Assembly: GCF_001949145.1 (NCBI RefSeq)
Contig: NW_019091472.1
Location: forward strand, 673,786 to 737,785
Direction: 5' to 3'
From: Acanthaster planci
Taxonomy: Eukaryota; Echinodermata; Asteroidea; Valvatida; Acanthasteridae
DNA length: 64,000 nt
How positions within the stretch are numbered: position 1 is the stretch's first letter; every line of letters begins with the position of its first letter. The notes beneath the pieces were generated by a model, which made no database searches, had not been told where the DNA came from, and was given only the letters and a program-made list of their open reading frames with translations. This document shows, piece after piece, positions 12,100-26,500 of the stretch. The position numbers and the translations under genes were made by a program.

Positions 12100-12598
12100 T
12101 TAGCTTTACACCAAAATGACTAGTGATATGCTACTTATTCACACACTGTCATGGATGGCTGAACAACCATTCTTTTTGAACCATGGGACAAAGTGGGCTT
12201 GAGACCAAGTTTCAGTTAGAAACATCAGCATGAATTCTATCCAATTCTCCTTCTCTCCTGTGAAATGTTTGTAATGAATAGGCCAAATGTGTTCATAATG
12301 CAGTCGGGGTAAAGCATGACATAATATCTTAATGGTTACAATGTTTACAGAGAGAAATGCTACGAAACACAATGGTAAGTTGTCATTATTAAGTTCACTT
12401 CCAATAGCATAAGATGCTCTGATGATTGCAGTGTCTAAAACTTAGTCCCAAGTCTAATTTGTCCTAGTGTCCAAAGCGAATGATTGTTTAGCCATCCATG
12501 ACCATATGCAAATAAACAACATTGGCCTGGAACATTCACTGGAAAGAGGGGATCTGTGGTTTTAACTTGGGCTACTAGTCATTTTGGTGTAAAACTAA
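12100..12598. mobile_element. Inverted-repeat DNA element, about 500 bp
   Basis: The termini are 25-bp inverted repeats with two mismatches or fewer: ttagctttacaccaaaatga at 12100 and its reverse complement ending at 12598 (actagtcattttggtgtaaa then actaa). A second inner pair, gtcatggatggctgaacaac near 12147 and its complement near 12470-12500, extends the foldback. No transposase frame is present, so it is a nonautonomous element. It lies only about 60 bp from the element at 11798-12043. Confidence 0.8.
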
Positions 12599-15500
12599 TA
12601 ATACAGTCTCCACAAAATTCAAAAGAAATTTTGTTGCTTTTTTTTATACGCTCTGTACAAATCAACATGTTTCTTTGAAATGCTGCATACATATACAAAT
12701 CACTGCTATAACGAGCTGGGTCTTCAACAAAACAAATCACTACAAAATCTTTTTTCCTGTTGATTTGAATTTGATCCAGAACCAGTCTAACCATCTGTAT
12801 GATGCAACACAGCCCCCACGTCCCTGACCCCCCCTACCACCTATTATGATTAAGGAACCAAACACCTGCTCTCCATCCCCAGATCGGGGGGGGGGCAGTC
12901 TGATGTAATTTAAATGATTCTTAATATAATTCCGTCTGAGATGTTACCATCTGCACCTGCCTCTTCAACAGATACTGGTAGCTGAGTATCAGTGGACACA
13001 GACAGGCCGTCACTAGCAAGACTCCTCCATAATGCAATGACTGCATGAACCACTCAACCATTACTCCTAATTTGAGCTGCAGTGTAGTCTGGTGTTTCTT
13101 AGAAAGACTAGCCACAAGTAGAGAAACCAGCCGAGAGCTTCATACCCAACCCCTGCCATGACTGATGGGAAATGGCTTGGGGATATGTGTTCTTGAACAT
13201 TAAAATGTGCAGGCAGATGTCAGACACGTAATTGACTAGCAGACTGTACATATGGTAACCTTGAAGTAGACTGAGTCAAACTTCTACCTCCCAGAATGCA
13301 TTGTACAAAAAATTTCTATTAGCAGTTTGCCTGATTGCAACTAGTGAACTTGACATAAAAAGCCCGAAAATGACACCTGACACAATCTGTTTGTCAAGTA
13401 CACACATGTATAAGATCACTGAATTGTCAAGAAATTTAGAGTAAGTACTATGGCAGAATGCTGAGCCAGATTTGAACTAAATTGACATTCAAGAATATTT
13501 TTCTATATTGTAACTAACCCAATGCTTGCATTTTTCCAAAAGAGATTGCTGAATGCACATGTCTGGATTCATCTGTACATATTCATACATATGCACATGC
13601 AAATATTTTACGCGTGCACAGCAATGTAATGCAGTGCAATACAATGCAATGCAATGTAATGAGATCCATTTACTCTTGAAGCTCTATAGTCCAGTTTAAT
13701 GCCATGTTTCTACCTGTAGTAACTAGTCCATGTGCCTAACACTGAGCACTGCTGTTATCTACTCCCAGGTGCAGCATTTCTGCACATGCTACAAAAATAT
13801 TTTACCCCGTTGTTACCCCGTTACCCAGTCATCAAAAGAACAATGCAACTTGGCTGACAACCTTGTATTTCTCCATGCAAATGCCATTTCTACTTTGGAA
13901 GCCTAACAACTGTGGATCACAAAAACTATCCATGAGAATCTTCTGAGTTTAAGATTCAATGTATCAAAATAGTGACTTCAAACAATCCCATCAAGTTATA
14001 CTGCGAGACTCATGCATTCACACTGATCTTCACTTGACAACAATGCCGAATGGGATATTTCCAGTACTACAATGCACCAATACAAACCTACTCGTAACAA
14101 CCATAATAAAAGCCATGACAGACTTGCTTTTACGTATTGAAATTTCCCAGTTCATCATAAATCAACATCATAATGTATGGCAATTAATCCTGTGGTATGA
14201 CAACGACCAACATGAATGAACCAGTCATTTATTCTCTCAATGAACCTTGCATTTATTCTTTACACGTACAATGTTCAATTTAAAGAAAGGCAGCAGCTTT
14301 ATAAATCAAAGTAGTGGTCCATGTATGCTCACACATCTTGAAATAAAACATAAAAGAACAGAGTCAGGTGATGACCATGAGTGTCACGAGGGGATCAAGG
14401 GGTGGCAAGGGAGTGCTTGCCCTCCCCCTCACAAAAAATTGAAAAAAGAAATTCAAGAGAAATGAAAAATAGAAGGGTACGACAATCTCGCATAAATAAA
14501 ACACCCCTCAAAACAGACCCCCTTCCAGTGTTAATGGTTCATCAGTTTGTTGCTTATTATTCCTTTGACCCCCCTCCTTCAAAAATCCTGGTGACACCTA
14601 TCGGTACAGTGATGACTGTATATCAGGATGGAGCTTAACAACGATGGAAGTATTGTGACTTCTATTTTCCGCAAAAATTATCAAGATGTGGTTTCATTTT
14701 CAGGCTATCCATTTTTCATATTTCAAATTACAGATCCACTCACCCTATTTTGCCAAGTGGGGGAATTTTTTTTCGGCCTTTTTTTCATATTTTTCTGCAG
14801 TGAACTTGTGATTATTGCAATGGCAGTCTCTGAGAACATAATGTTCACTATTTACGTTATCCTTTCAAAACTAGAAAAAGCTCAGTATCCCAAGTTTCTT
14901 TGGCATGTGGTAAGTTTCCTTATTAACTGGAAACTTATCCAGCTTTGCTCAGTGGCATTGAACACAAAAATAGAAACAGAAAGGAACTGCACTTTCAAGG
15001 AATACTTGGTTATGCAATTTTTAACAGCTGAAAAATGTCAGTGAGTCTTGAACACATATTGAAATAATTTTTTCAAAGTATACCGTCAATGATTACCATT
15101 CCATATAAAGGCATTTCTGTTTTGTCATGACGAGTGAAACTGAAGAGAGAGTGCAAACCCAGGTATGATGACACTGTTCATCATTAAAGCAATGTTATTA
15201 ATAATTGCGGAGGCTGAAGGCAGCCTACACATGCCCGCACAGAGGCTGAATAACCCTAGGCTATGCCCATCTAACATTACTAGCTGCTACATAACAGCTG
15301 TCAGGTTGTCTGCCGGATGTGGATAGGCGGACTTAAGCCCAGTGTAATTGCATGACAATATCAGGTTCACCATATAGCTCTCTATCTTTGCTACATCGAT
15401 GAAAGCAAACTGGCAATGTGGTTACATCAGCAGTAATCACTTTCATTCATGGTTGCTCATCTCAGCATAGCTATGACAAAATGTACTGGTAGGATACATA

Positions 15501-15885
15501 ACTGGTGCAAGAAAGCGTGGAATGGTGGTATCATGTGTGAATCAGTGATCTTCTTTGATGTGATGACACTGTCTTGAATGGAGCCAGTGTGGGGTAGGGG
15601 GAAGAAGTTTGATTGGGAAGGTGTTGAAATTGTCAAGAAAGGTGCTGTTTCTGTTGGAAATAAGTCCCTGAGAGGTGCTCAAGGAAGTTGTTGAACTTCC
15701 TATGCACTAATATGTTACCATGACATCAGAGAGAAAGATCACATTTTTGTGTGAACATCATAGACTCTAGGGGCCAAAGGTGGATTGAATGCCTGGTACT
15801 GGGAAGGGAGAGGCCACTCAGCAGTCGCAATGAAAGGGAACACAGGCAAACTTTTCCATGTGGTACATGCATACACCTTATTGTA

Positions 15886-15975
15886 CAGCATTCCCATACT
15901 CTGCATTATTCCTACACTGTATGGCGTTTCCATATTCTGCAGTATTTCCATATTGAGCAGTATTCTGACATACTT
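15886..15975. repeat. Degenerate minisatellite, 18-bp period
   Basis: Five consecutive 18-base blocks share the pattern CAGTATTYCCATAYTCTG with several substitutions each (15886-15903, 15904-15921, 15922-15939, 15940-15957, 15958-15975). A weaker echo (tattcctgc words) runs on to about 16075. Because 18 is a multiple of three, the tract keeps long frames open on both strands. These are not genes. Confidence 0.6.
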
Positions 15976-16712
15976 CCCACAACATGCAGGATTCCTACAA
16001 TTAATATGTAATGTTACTTCACCCTTAAGTATTCCTGCACTGTGTACTGTGAAATATTCCTTCCAGTATTCCTGCGTCAAGCAGATTATACAACACTCTA
16101 CATGTATGTATTTCTGCACAGTGCGCCATGCATTTTTTTGCACCTAATTCACAGCTTCAGTTCAACTTGCATTCAACCCAAATCAAGATCAGACTCCCTG
16201 ATTTTTGTTGACAGACATTTAAATCACCATATCTATTCCCTCAGAGTCACAGACCACTTTGCTGCAGAGTCGATTATTCAAAGGTTTCCTATCCGCACAC
16301 TTTTAATAACGGACACATATTCACAAAACCATGAATTTAATTTCATTAGTGGCACCCCCTGTGCCGTGTGCCGCCACTCGACCGTCATCTCTTCCTGCGC
16401 AGCATGAGATACATTGAAATGCCCTCGGGAATTCTTCATCAATTTCAGCTGAAATCAACAACATGGTGGTTCCTCCATTTGCTTTCCAATTCACTTTAGA
16501 ATGTGTGATTTCTTTTCTCAAAATTTTGACATGGACTACTTGAATATGAATTCAAGTGAATTTATTTCTCAAAAGCATAAATGAAGTCCCCCCGAAATTT
16601 GTAACCAAAATATCTCAACACCAATTCAGTACACATCAGATTTCCAAATAACATATCTGTGGGTTTGTGGCAGAAAACATACATGTGCACTCTATATCGT
16701 TGTGTGCCCGGC

Positions 16713-17042
16713 AAAAGGTTGTAAGTGCGCTTATACCCTTTTGCCTGGAAGCATGATTACAGTAGAAAAAAATGTTCCCGGTATTAAAAAGGGCGTAAGA
16801 AACACACTCTCTTTATTTAGTAAAAATGGATAAATTTTACTACAAAATCAACACAGGCTGTGCAAAAAGCAACCTTTGAGCAACTTATCAAACAACTTGG
16901 GAAAATTTTTGTAACTATTTGCAAAGAAATCTTTATATTTCATTAAAATAAAATAGTTGCATGCATACGTCCTTTTGCCAGGAAAATATATTTGCAGCGA
17001 TTATGCTTCCCGGCAAAAGGTCATAAGAGCTTATGATCTTCT
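16713..17042. mobile_element. Long foldback element with about 85-bp inverted arms
   Basis: The left arm (about 16713-16799) runs ggcaaaaggttgtaagtgcg, cttataccctttttgcctgg-like, aagcatgattac. The right arm (about 16957-17042), read in reverse complement, gives atcataagctcttatgacct, tttgccgggaagcataatcg and so on. The two align along most of their length. Inside each arm there is a smaller hairpin around ggcaaaagg/ccttttgcc, so the structure is a nested foldback. The roughly 157-bp centre is AT-rich and noncoding. Confidence 0.7.
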
Positions 17043-20000
17043 TCAAGGCACCCGACAATATGTAGTTTTAGGCTGCAGCTTGAATGAGCTGGCTTTTATT
17101 CCAGCATTGTTTGGTCCATCTTCTAAGTATGTAAAGTTAAATGTCTTAACTAGATTATAAAATAATGGCTGTAAATCAAGTTGAAAAAAATATCTAAACT
17201 ACAGTTAAGATTCACAGCACAGTTCAATCCAAGAATGGTATTAAACATGATAACCAGGAGTTTTAGAGTAACCCAACCTTTTACAGGTTGTCCTGTGTAT
17301 TATTTTGTTTCATATGTACCATGTAGGAGAATTACACAGACAGTCACCATAAAGGAATATTGGTTGCAAGGTCTCTGCCTGTGATGGCTGGTAGGCAAGC
17401 ACAAAATATAAGGTTTTCACGTGTATGTACATATAGATTGTAGATACACGCAAGGCTGCAAATTGTACAAGACTACAATGCATGATATTAAATCTAAATT
17501 TGAGCTCTGTGATTGATCTACAATATAAGAAGTATTGTAGCCCAAGTTATCCAGTCATATAAGGTTCACTGTGATCTTTGAAATTTTACATTTAATGGTC
17601 TGCATCCTTGAATGTACATGTACAATCTACAAACCTGTTCCAAATTGGTACCCTAAAATTTCTTTGCCCCTTGTTTGCCAAAGTTTAGTTGAATGAATAA
17701 ACTGAGGTAGTTTCATGCCATATATCAGGTTGAGTAACGTTGGATAGTTTTTCTAACTAATGTTTCCATGGCAAACTGCCAATCTTAGCATTCAATTAAT
17801 GAAATTCATTTATCCTCATAAAAGTTTCACCCAAACACACAGTGCTCCTGGTTACCATCTGCATTCCTGTGCAAATGTGCGTGTATTCAGAAAGAGAAAA
17901 AGGATGCACTACTGAGCATACATGTACTTTTCTTTGTAAATGTCAAAGTGAAGAAGACTTAATGTCTTCATATTCCTTGATACCTCTACACAGTTCATAT
18001 CTTAAACATCAACAGGCCAAAGTGAAGTGCTTTAGTATTCAGTGATTAGTTGGTACGGTATGCTCAAATCCAAACAGCCCATCTATATTTAGAGCTTCAA
18101 ACACCACCTAACGTCTACTTTAGTGTGACTATTGATTGTGAATGGCAGTGATGTTGCAAACTATTTTTGTACGTGACCTTAACAATAGTGGACCTAAACA
18201 CAATGGAGGAAAATGTTCATTGGATATCCACTACTCTGTTATTCAATGAAATAATGCAGCGAGACAAATACACTACAGGAAAACAAGTGTGCACAAGCAA
18301 ATGGCAGATTGAGGGTGCCTAGAAGACATTATTGAATTTGTGGACCACGAATCCTCAGTGATGAAAAGGACATACCGGTATACTGATGCATTAAAGAGTG
18401 ACCTAAGAGGCAGGTTCGTGCGAATTCTGGTGGCAAGTATATTTGAGGCTAGGAACCAATCAAATTGAAATCTAACTATGGAGTTTGAACTGTGTTCAAC
18501 TTCTGTACAACCGCAGCACAAATTTCTGACCTGATATCACTAACTTGTGTCAGCCTTTGGCCACCATGTTGACATCTACAGTGTACATGTACTGTGAACA
18601 GTACCATAACAGGAGGCACAACAAAGATCCAAACAACAATGCAACATGACACATCTCATTTAAGCCATTTTATGCCTAGAAATGAATCTAAAATCACGAC
18701 ACAAACATCCTTTTCACAAACTTTTCGATTGCTCATTGCTAATTTACCAGTAAAGAGGTCCAAACCTTTAGAACAAAATTTTTAGAGAACAGCAAATAGA
18801 TGTGTAACCCATTACTTGCACACAACACATCAAAATGTAGCATTAGAATTAAGCATTTAAAATGAGTAACACCAACATGCAAGCCCACACATAAATAAAA
18901 CGTCAATTTGCAAAACAAATTTATGTTCATAAATGTTTGTATTGTGGGTGACGGTATGTCCTGAAATAATTTTGGTAAAACAGATTATCATTAAGCCAAG
19001 AAAAAAAAGGGAAAACGATGAACGACCTAAAACAAATCCCCAAATAAGTGAGATGAATCAACATGCTGCACTATCTCTTTATGTCTACTGATCATTAAGA
19101 AAAGTGCAAAATGTGCAATATGCCTATCAGTGATTGTCCGGTGCCCCGTTGGCATTCGTACCACCAACTCATTTGCTGTGTAATTGAAAACACACAGTCC
19201 CTACATCAACACAGTTACGCAAAGTCACATCCAATATTTCAGCCAATGGAATAAACCTGCTTCCCATGCAGACAGCTTCAGGCCATCTGATCAAGTCCTG
19301 ACCAAATTTATGTGCTGCAAATGGTTCAATTCCAAATCGTCCACTGCTCGACTACAAATTACACATCTCCTTTGAATACCGTGTATTTTTTCCTAAAGTA
19401 CAATGTACATGGTTATACTACTTCCAGTGCTACAAACAATAGTTATATTCTCCCAGAAAATACTTGAAATGGCATTGCTTTGAAATGGCATATGCTTGAA
19501 ATTTGTACAGTGGTTGTTAGATTTCACACATTTCCTTGAATGGATACAAACATGAATGGCAAAAATACCTTAAATGCAAATGTACTCTTACTCCTTAAGG
19601 GCCAACAACAACTGTTCCAATTATGATTGTCCCTTTGTACGTGTACATGAAAATAATAATACTTGTCTTGATGGGGACACATCACACAAACATGACAGGA
19701 ATGAAGGAATGTGAATGGGTAATGTACATGATCTAAAGCAACTCTGTGTTGAAATCAAAGTGTTCAACTATTTTATTCATATCACAAGTGTACTTGCTGT
19801 GATATCACAATTTCTTGTTCCTATTTGCGATAGATGAACCGGCCTTTATGCCTCCTACTGGTATCACTCAAATCAGGCTTTGCAATGCATAAATGTGAAA
19901 CATAATGAAATCCACATGAACTTGGAGTACACACGTACATGCCTTCAAGACTCTTCAAGGCACTCATTCCTTTTGATCATGCTATGCATTGATAACAAAA

Positions 20001-23000
20001 GTATTCAGAGGGATTTGAATGAAGGGTTTTCCCCAGGGGACCTGTTCTTCTCTATCTTCTCATGTGGCTGAGGGTGGAGGTGTCATTTCCTCAACATGAC
20101 ATATTATATTTAAATTTATAAACTTGGTGTACACGCAGAGATATCTATGCTGCATATATTTTATTCTGTAAAGTTAAAGTCAAATAAAGTGTTTTCTAAT
20201 CATCATTGCTCCACACAAACTCAGTGACAAATATTTTAAATAACATTTTACATTTCACAATATGTCAACTCCAAATTTGGTAACTCAGTGTCCAAAAATG
20301 CATGATGCATCAAAATAAAAGCCTGCAGTATTGAGGTTCTGTATACAGAAAGGTACACCAGAAATATTGGGGAAGAAACTGAACATGGGTCGTACCTCTA
20401 AGCCTCATTGAGGGTTTTCCTGGTATCCCTTCTGTCACTAGCAGACAACCTAATGAATTATGGATTAAACCTTTTCTTGTCAAGAACAATGACTTCAGCA
20501 TTAAGACATGCATGGTCTTTGGTGTTCCCTGTAGACTCCAAATGTGCTTCCAGTTAAATGTAGGTTCCAACTGATAATTGCAAAGGAAGAGGTGAAACCA
20601 CCTCCCACAGGACCAAACCAATTTTGTCCATACAAAGATACCATCAATTTCCAAGTTCTGACAAACATGTATGCTACACAGCAGGTTTTTCTGCCAACAC
20701 AAAACCTGGAGTGGAAGTCAAAGTGATAATGATGCCATGGTGGCCATGTTCAGTCAACATTCAGAAATTCTCAAAGCTTGTCATCAATGATCAATAATAA
20801 AGTTTTTAGAAAATCTGATCACATAAAACAAAGCCTGATTAAATTTAAAGTTAAAAAAAGTCAGCACCTACAGCACATTAACAGGAATCGGGAAGTAAAA
20901 ATGTACATGTATGTTGAAAATGCATGTACAGTGAATGTTTGCATACCATATGGGCAACTACAGATAAGCATAGTGATACACATCCCATCATTATCTTTCA
21001 GTAAACTGTGTTAAAACTTGGGTAAGAAAATGTTTAACCTTTGTTAGTGCAAGACCAGAGAAAATATGGAAAGAAACCAATGTCGGCATATGCAGCCAGC
21101 TTTATTGATGTTGTTTTCTTGGGGGAAGAGGCTTTCTATTTTTTTTCCTATTTTTTTCCCATCGCGTAGTTATTTCACTATTTTGAAGACACCAATTTTT
21201 ACTCAGATAAGAAAATATAAGAAAATAATCATGCAACAAACTTTGAAAACCAATGTTAGAACAACTCACTAGCCTCAAAATTAAAAAAAAAAAGTACACA
21301 AAATAATGCTACTTTTACTTCCAAAAAGTTCATCCCTTAAATGGGTAAATTATATAAAAATATTTCAAGTGAAGTGAAATGAAATATCGAGTGACACATA
21401 AATGTTGAAATCTTAAGTCTAGAATTTGCAATTGTAAGGAATCAATGTTAAAATGGTCTCATTAATGTGTTGCAATCAAGACCTAACAAAGCGCTATTCA
21501 GTTCAAAGTCAATTCACAAGCTACTCCATCAGTGAAAAAATCCTCTGTTACCATTTATCCCCTGTCATTCATGAGTACATGAACAGACTAGTGATTAACA
21601 AATGTCCTTACTGACAGAGCAAATATGAAGTAGTGAGTCTCATCAATGATGACTGCCATATTCAGTGTCTATACTCAAAGCAGATACTGTAAAAATGCAA
21701 TCAAATATGAGACAGCAGGGTTCAAAGGTCATTTCTGATTTTGTATGTCTTGAAAACTACTGAGTGGTTTATGCAAATCTTAGATTTTTTGTAATGAGGT
21801 ATTCAAAATTGACTGATGTTCCAAAGCCGAGAAGATGTCAGCAAGACCACTGTGACAATGTCACGGCTGGCAGTTCATGAAAATGATTTTCAAGCATCTG
21901 TGCTTTTGTTGATCCTTGCATAATGCCCTTATTTCTTTCTTCCTGCATTTATAAAACAACTTATTTCCTTGAGGTTCTGTTTATGGTGCCATCCAAGATG
22001 CAAGTTCATTTTCAAAACATGCAAAAATGTTTGGTATGAAATGGCCCTTTCATGCAAGAAACACAGAAGCTGGTCATGAAATGGTAAACGCAGTTATTTG
22101 AAGCAAGTTTTATTTCCAGGCATTATTCCATTTAAAGGGTGATTCAAAAGATACACGTAAATGCACATGTACTTGAAAGTAATGTATTCTACTGATTGGC
22201 TGAATCTAATCATGGATGGCGCCAATGGAGGTGATGAAGCATGGCTAAGCGATGGGAGCTACTGCTACCAAGGTTACTCATGCATTCCGACAGCAGAGTG
22301 CTCATCTTTGAATACATGTAGCACTTGCCTGTAATTCATAGGATTTGGGAAATTATTATGGGAATTCATTGTCATCTGAACCTCCCACAATACTTGACCA
22401 TCTGTCGTCTAAATGCTTAAGGCAAATAGCTTTGGTTTTGTTCCTATAGTACGGGTACAGTTTGGGCTTTTCTGCCATGATTCATATTTACAAAACTGAT
22501 AGAAGCCCCCAGACTCATCAAGAATCTTTCTCAGAAATTGAAACAGTATCCCCACACACAACATCCAGATCTACTTTTACCAGTATTCTCTTGGCTGCCA
22601 AACCCAAGATATTTTCCAAGTCACAGACTGAAGGTTGTAAAACAAAGTTTTAAGATTTAGGTACAAGAAGGCATTGAAGACTTCTTTAAATCTCATTTTT
22701 TTTCTCGTTTTCATCAATAATTTCCAACAGCACATTGCTCTCTGTCTGCTCGGTCACACCTACAATAATGTGATAGCAGTATTGTACACATTACTTTTTA
22801 CGTAAACTTCAAGTAAACTTTTTACATGACTTTTTACGTAAAGGTCCAACTTCACAGCTTTACTGATCACAGACATCTGTGTTGATTGATCAACATTCTG
22901 TGCTAAAATACATCTTGCACAACAGACTATGAAAGTTCAAACGAGTCCAGGAAAGTATTAGTAAAGAATTTCATGCAAGAGTTAGCAAACAGTCTCCATA

Positions 23001-23313
23001 CTCTGTATATAAGCAGAGCCATGCAATGGAGTCAAAGCAGAAGTACCGGGTAATTGATTTCCTCTGCAATTCCTCTGAGACCAACTATGACTTTTTAATA
23101 TACATGTGTATTCCTTTGTATATGAACAAACAAATGTCTCCTGAGCTGTCATTTCACTAAATTCACAAGGGAGCTAACACAAATTACGATATTGTGTTCT
23201 TTACCAATACTCATGTAACACATCAATTTCAAGGCTAGGCACGTTTGTCAACTTTGCATTGTTTGACAGTAGTGTGACCACTCCATATTGACAAATTGTG
23301 ACATGCTGTCACA

Positions 23314-23540
23314 ACAGTGCATTCAGTGCCAATTACAGGATGAAGTGACAATTAAGAAGACAATGAAAAGTTAAGATTTAGAGGTGCAAGGAAAACAACG
23401 GATAAACATTCCTGGGAAACCCCATGGAGAAGGCAGGGACTGAAACCCCAATCCACATGCTGACCTAGGTGGAATTCGAACCTGGATAGCAGAGGCGGAA
23501 GGCAAGGAAAGAGCCACTGCACCAACCTGACCAAAGGGTT
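23314..23540 (-). repeat. tRNA-derived SINE, copy 2 (best preserved)
   Basis: On the minus strand the head ggtcaggttggtgcagtggc is followed by a near-consensus B box GGTTCGAATTCC. The body then reads cagcatgtggattggggttt, cagtccctgcc and ggtttcccaggaatgttt, and the tail cacttcatcctgtaattggc. This is the same family as the copies near 831 and 48311. The word set (tRNA-like head, gggtttccag, gttttccttcc, LINE-like tail) fits a tRNA-derived SINE. A frame through it at 23352-23651 is a product of the repeat, not a gene. Confidence 0.75.
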
Positions 23541-26500
23541 CACAAATGAGCATTCACAAGAACTGCAATAGAAAATAACACTGCAAACCAAGGGTCCTTT
23601 CAAGCTCATTATTTCATCTCTGGCTTCTGGTGCAGCTGTTTTCCCACGCATTAATTATGACAGGCAGCTCATTAGCAAGGATTACTGAGTGGTAACTGGG
23701 ACTCTAGATGACAATAATGATGTACATGTACATAATGCAGTGACAGAATTGACATGGCATTAGGAAGTACAGGTGCGACATCTGCACTTAACATGAATGA
23801 TTGAAGACTAAAAGGGCCAACTTCTGGGGCTGCTAAGCTGAAAATGATGCTGAGAAAAAAGTTAGCTGGAGGCCAGCTTGTGATTACACCACTGCACAAC
23901 ACTCTACACTGCGTTAAGTACTGCATGTTTATTCTCTCAGAAAACATTTCTTGTTCTTCAAAATAGCATGTGAAACTCTGATAACACAGCATCATTTCCT
24001 GTGTACTCAGTGTAATGCATGAAAACAAGAATGACCCTCCTTGATTTATGGCTGAAACTGAACTTAAATGAAACTGAATGTTGGTCTCTTTTACAAAAAA
24101 GTTCTAGTTGTAAAAGAATACATTATTAAGATAATTTTCTGACTATTCTGCACATTACACTTTGTCCCTGTGATAAGCACTTCTTCATCGTAAACAATGA
24201 CAGTATTCACAAGTTATAATCTGCATGACTCAACATTATGGTACATTAACTCAACCATGCAAAACTTGAAATCACGCAACACACGAAATCACATGACAGG
24301 TTTGTGCTTTTTGCTCTTCACAGTATCATCCATATTGATTAGCTGACTCTGTGTGATTGATACAATTGCGGGTCTGATGTAATCCCTTTTCCTCAATGAT
24401 GGTGAAGGTTTTACTACACGAATCAATGAACATGTGACAAAGCCTCAGCTGACGGAAACTGTGTGGCAACAGGAGATAGCTCCATGTGGATATTTACCTT
24501 TATTCTCCATAAAGACAACCCAAACAGGACACATCACTGGCACATGCATACATATGTACTTGTTTCACAATTGTGGGGACACCAAAGGTGCTGAAACGGA
24601 TGTTCTGGAACCAAACAGTTATGGGGAAAAGTTTTTGTTCCCACAACTCGGTCTTGAAATGCCTAAGTGTATAACAGTGTACCAAACATTGAATTGAATG
24701 CGCACAACTAAAAGTCCATGACAGAGATGCAAATGAGCAGACATGGGCACATACAAAGATCCAGTAGTGCTTAAATTTTATATAAGAAGTAAAAACAACT
24801 TCACAAAAAGAGACTTAGTTTAAATGAGCCAGGTGGGTATCCTAAAGTTGCATGCACAAATTGAAGTGCATCAGGGGTATTCCAGGGTCCAGATCAGCAA
24901 TATGGGATGCACAGGTTTGCCCTATCACTACCACTACACCCGACTCAGGAATGTGCTTTGTTCTCAAATCAGCTTACATGTACTTTTTGGAAGTACAGAA
25001 CAGACTCACTGCAAGTGTTTGCTGTCAATATACTGTATCAACACTGAAAAATGACCTCCAGGTTTCCAAATTATCATATCTACATTGTAACTGAAACAAC
25101 AAAAGTGTGAAAGTAGTTTTCATAAACTTGTTTTTTTTTGTTGCTTGAGAAGCTACACGAATAGACCGGTAGCACAGTTAGTACGTACATATTCATATAC
25201 TTATTACTCACGTTGAAACCAATGACACAATTTATACCAGAATCAATACCGGAACGTAAGTTGTTTTCCTTAATAGACCTCTTACGGGACACAGTCTTTG
25301 TAGGAAAATTACAGCGGCGTATTCTATGTCATGTGCCTGCCATGAGCAAGTGTCTTATACACATGCACGCGCACACGTTGATATAAAACTCTTTGAAATA
25401 CGGCACAGCTGATGCGCATCATGAGAATTTGACATTCAACACGCCAATGCACATGGCTATCTGTAGGAAGTGATGGCATTTGAAAGAGACCTATACATTC
25501 CTTGTATAAACACAGTGAGGCAGGATGGACATGCATGCCTCACCCTAAATGGCAGAAACAACCAACAGCTGGTACCAATATCCTACACTGGAGAACACTT
25601 GAGCACTACTGCTGCTGTGAATCCAAACTCGGGTATACGGTATATTCACTCCACTTGAAGATAGAACCCATCATTGCACATTATCGTGGAGATCAGTTTT
25701 GTCTCCATCGTCTGCTTTGTCTCAAACTCCTGAGTCAGTTCCTGACATTTGCTTCTAGGGCTGAATGGAAAATACTGGAACCTGTCTATGTATCCACAGT
25801 GGAACTATCGTGATAAACTCATAAAACATGAAGCCTTCAAGCCAGAGACTGTGAAAAGGCTTCAAAAATACTTTACATTGTGCATATTTCCTTGCCACGT
25901 GCACAGATGCACTGCCATTATCCTGGTTTAACACAAGGATCAGAACAAGGTACATGTAGCCAATGTGCCAAAAAACATGCAATTTACAAAATTATGACAC
26001 AGTGAACATTAAGTAGACACATCATGGTATCAAACATTTGAATGCCTGGCATGTGTCCTTTATTGTCCCTCATGAGTTTTTTCACTCAAAGCAATCTTCT
26101 TGCAGAGATTCTGATTCACCTGCATGTGCATTTCAATCTTGTTACATAGTTTTTTGAACCAGACTTGGATAATTGTGAGAAACATAATGTTGTGATCTGA
26201 GGACACCAAAGTCCCTGCAATTTCCACAATCCAGGTCTGTTACCCATGAGCACTCTCTAGATACATGCTGTATATATCACAGCTGTTTAACCACATTCCA
26301 GTATATTGCTCACTTGATCGAAAGGCTTGGAATAGTTGTCATTATCATCAAATTATTCAATCAAGTAAGTAATCAATGAAGTAATATCATACCCAGGCTT
26401 GGATTGTTGACCTTAGTTAAGGTCAACCACTCTAGCATTATTTTAGGAATGTATGGTAAGTGACTTGATTGGTGTTTCAACCCACTAATATGAGTGTAGA

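Noticed and set aside
14628-15044. A 138-codon plus-strand frame with hydrophobic stretches, possibly a membrane protein
   Set aside because: T-rich intronic sequence by itself gives phenylalanine and isoleucine runs. I recognise no domain, and there are no splice or promoter signals.
15739-16143. Overlapping long frames on both strands around 15739-16407
   Set aside because: They arise from an 18-bp periodic tract, which suppresses stop codons in all frames. There is no recognisable domain.
23352-23651. A 99-codon minus-strand frame
   Set aside because: It is the translation of a SINE copy.
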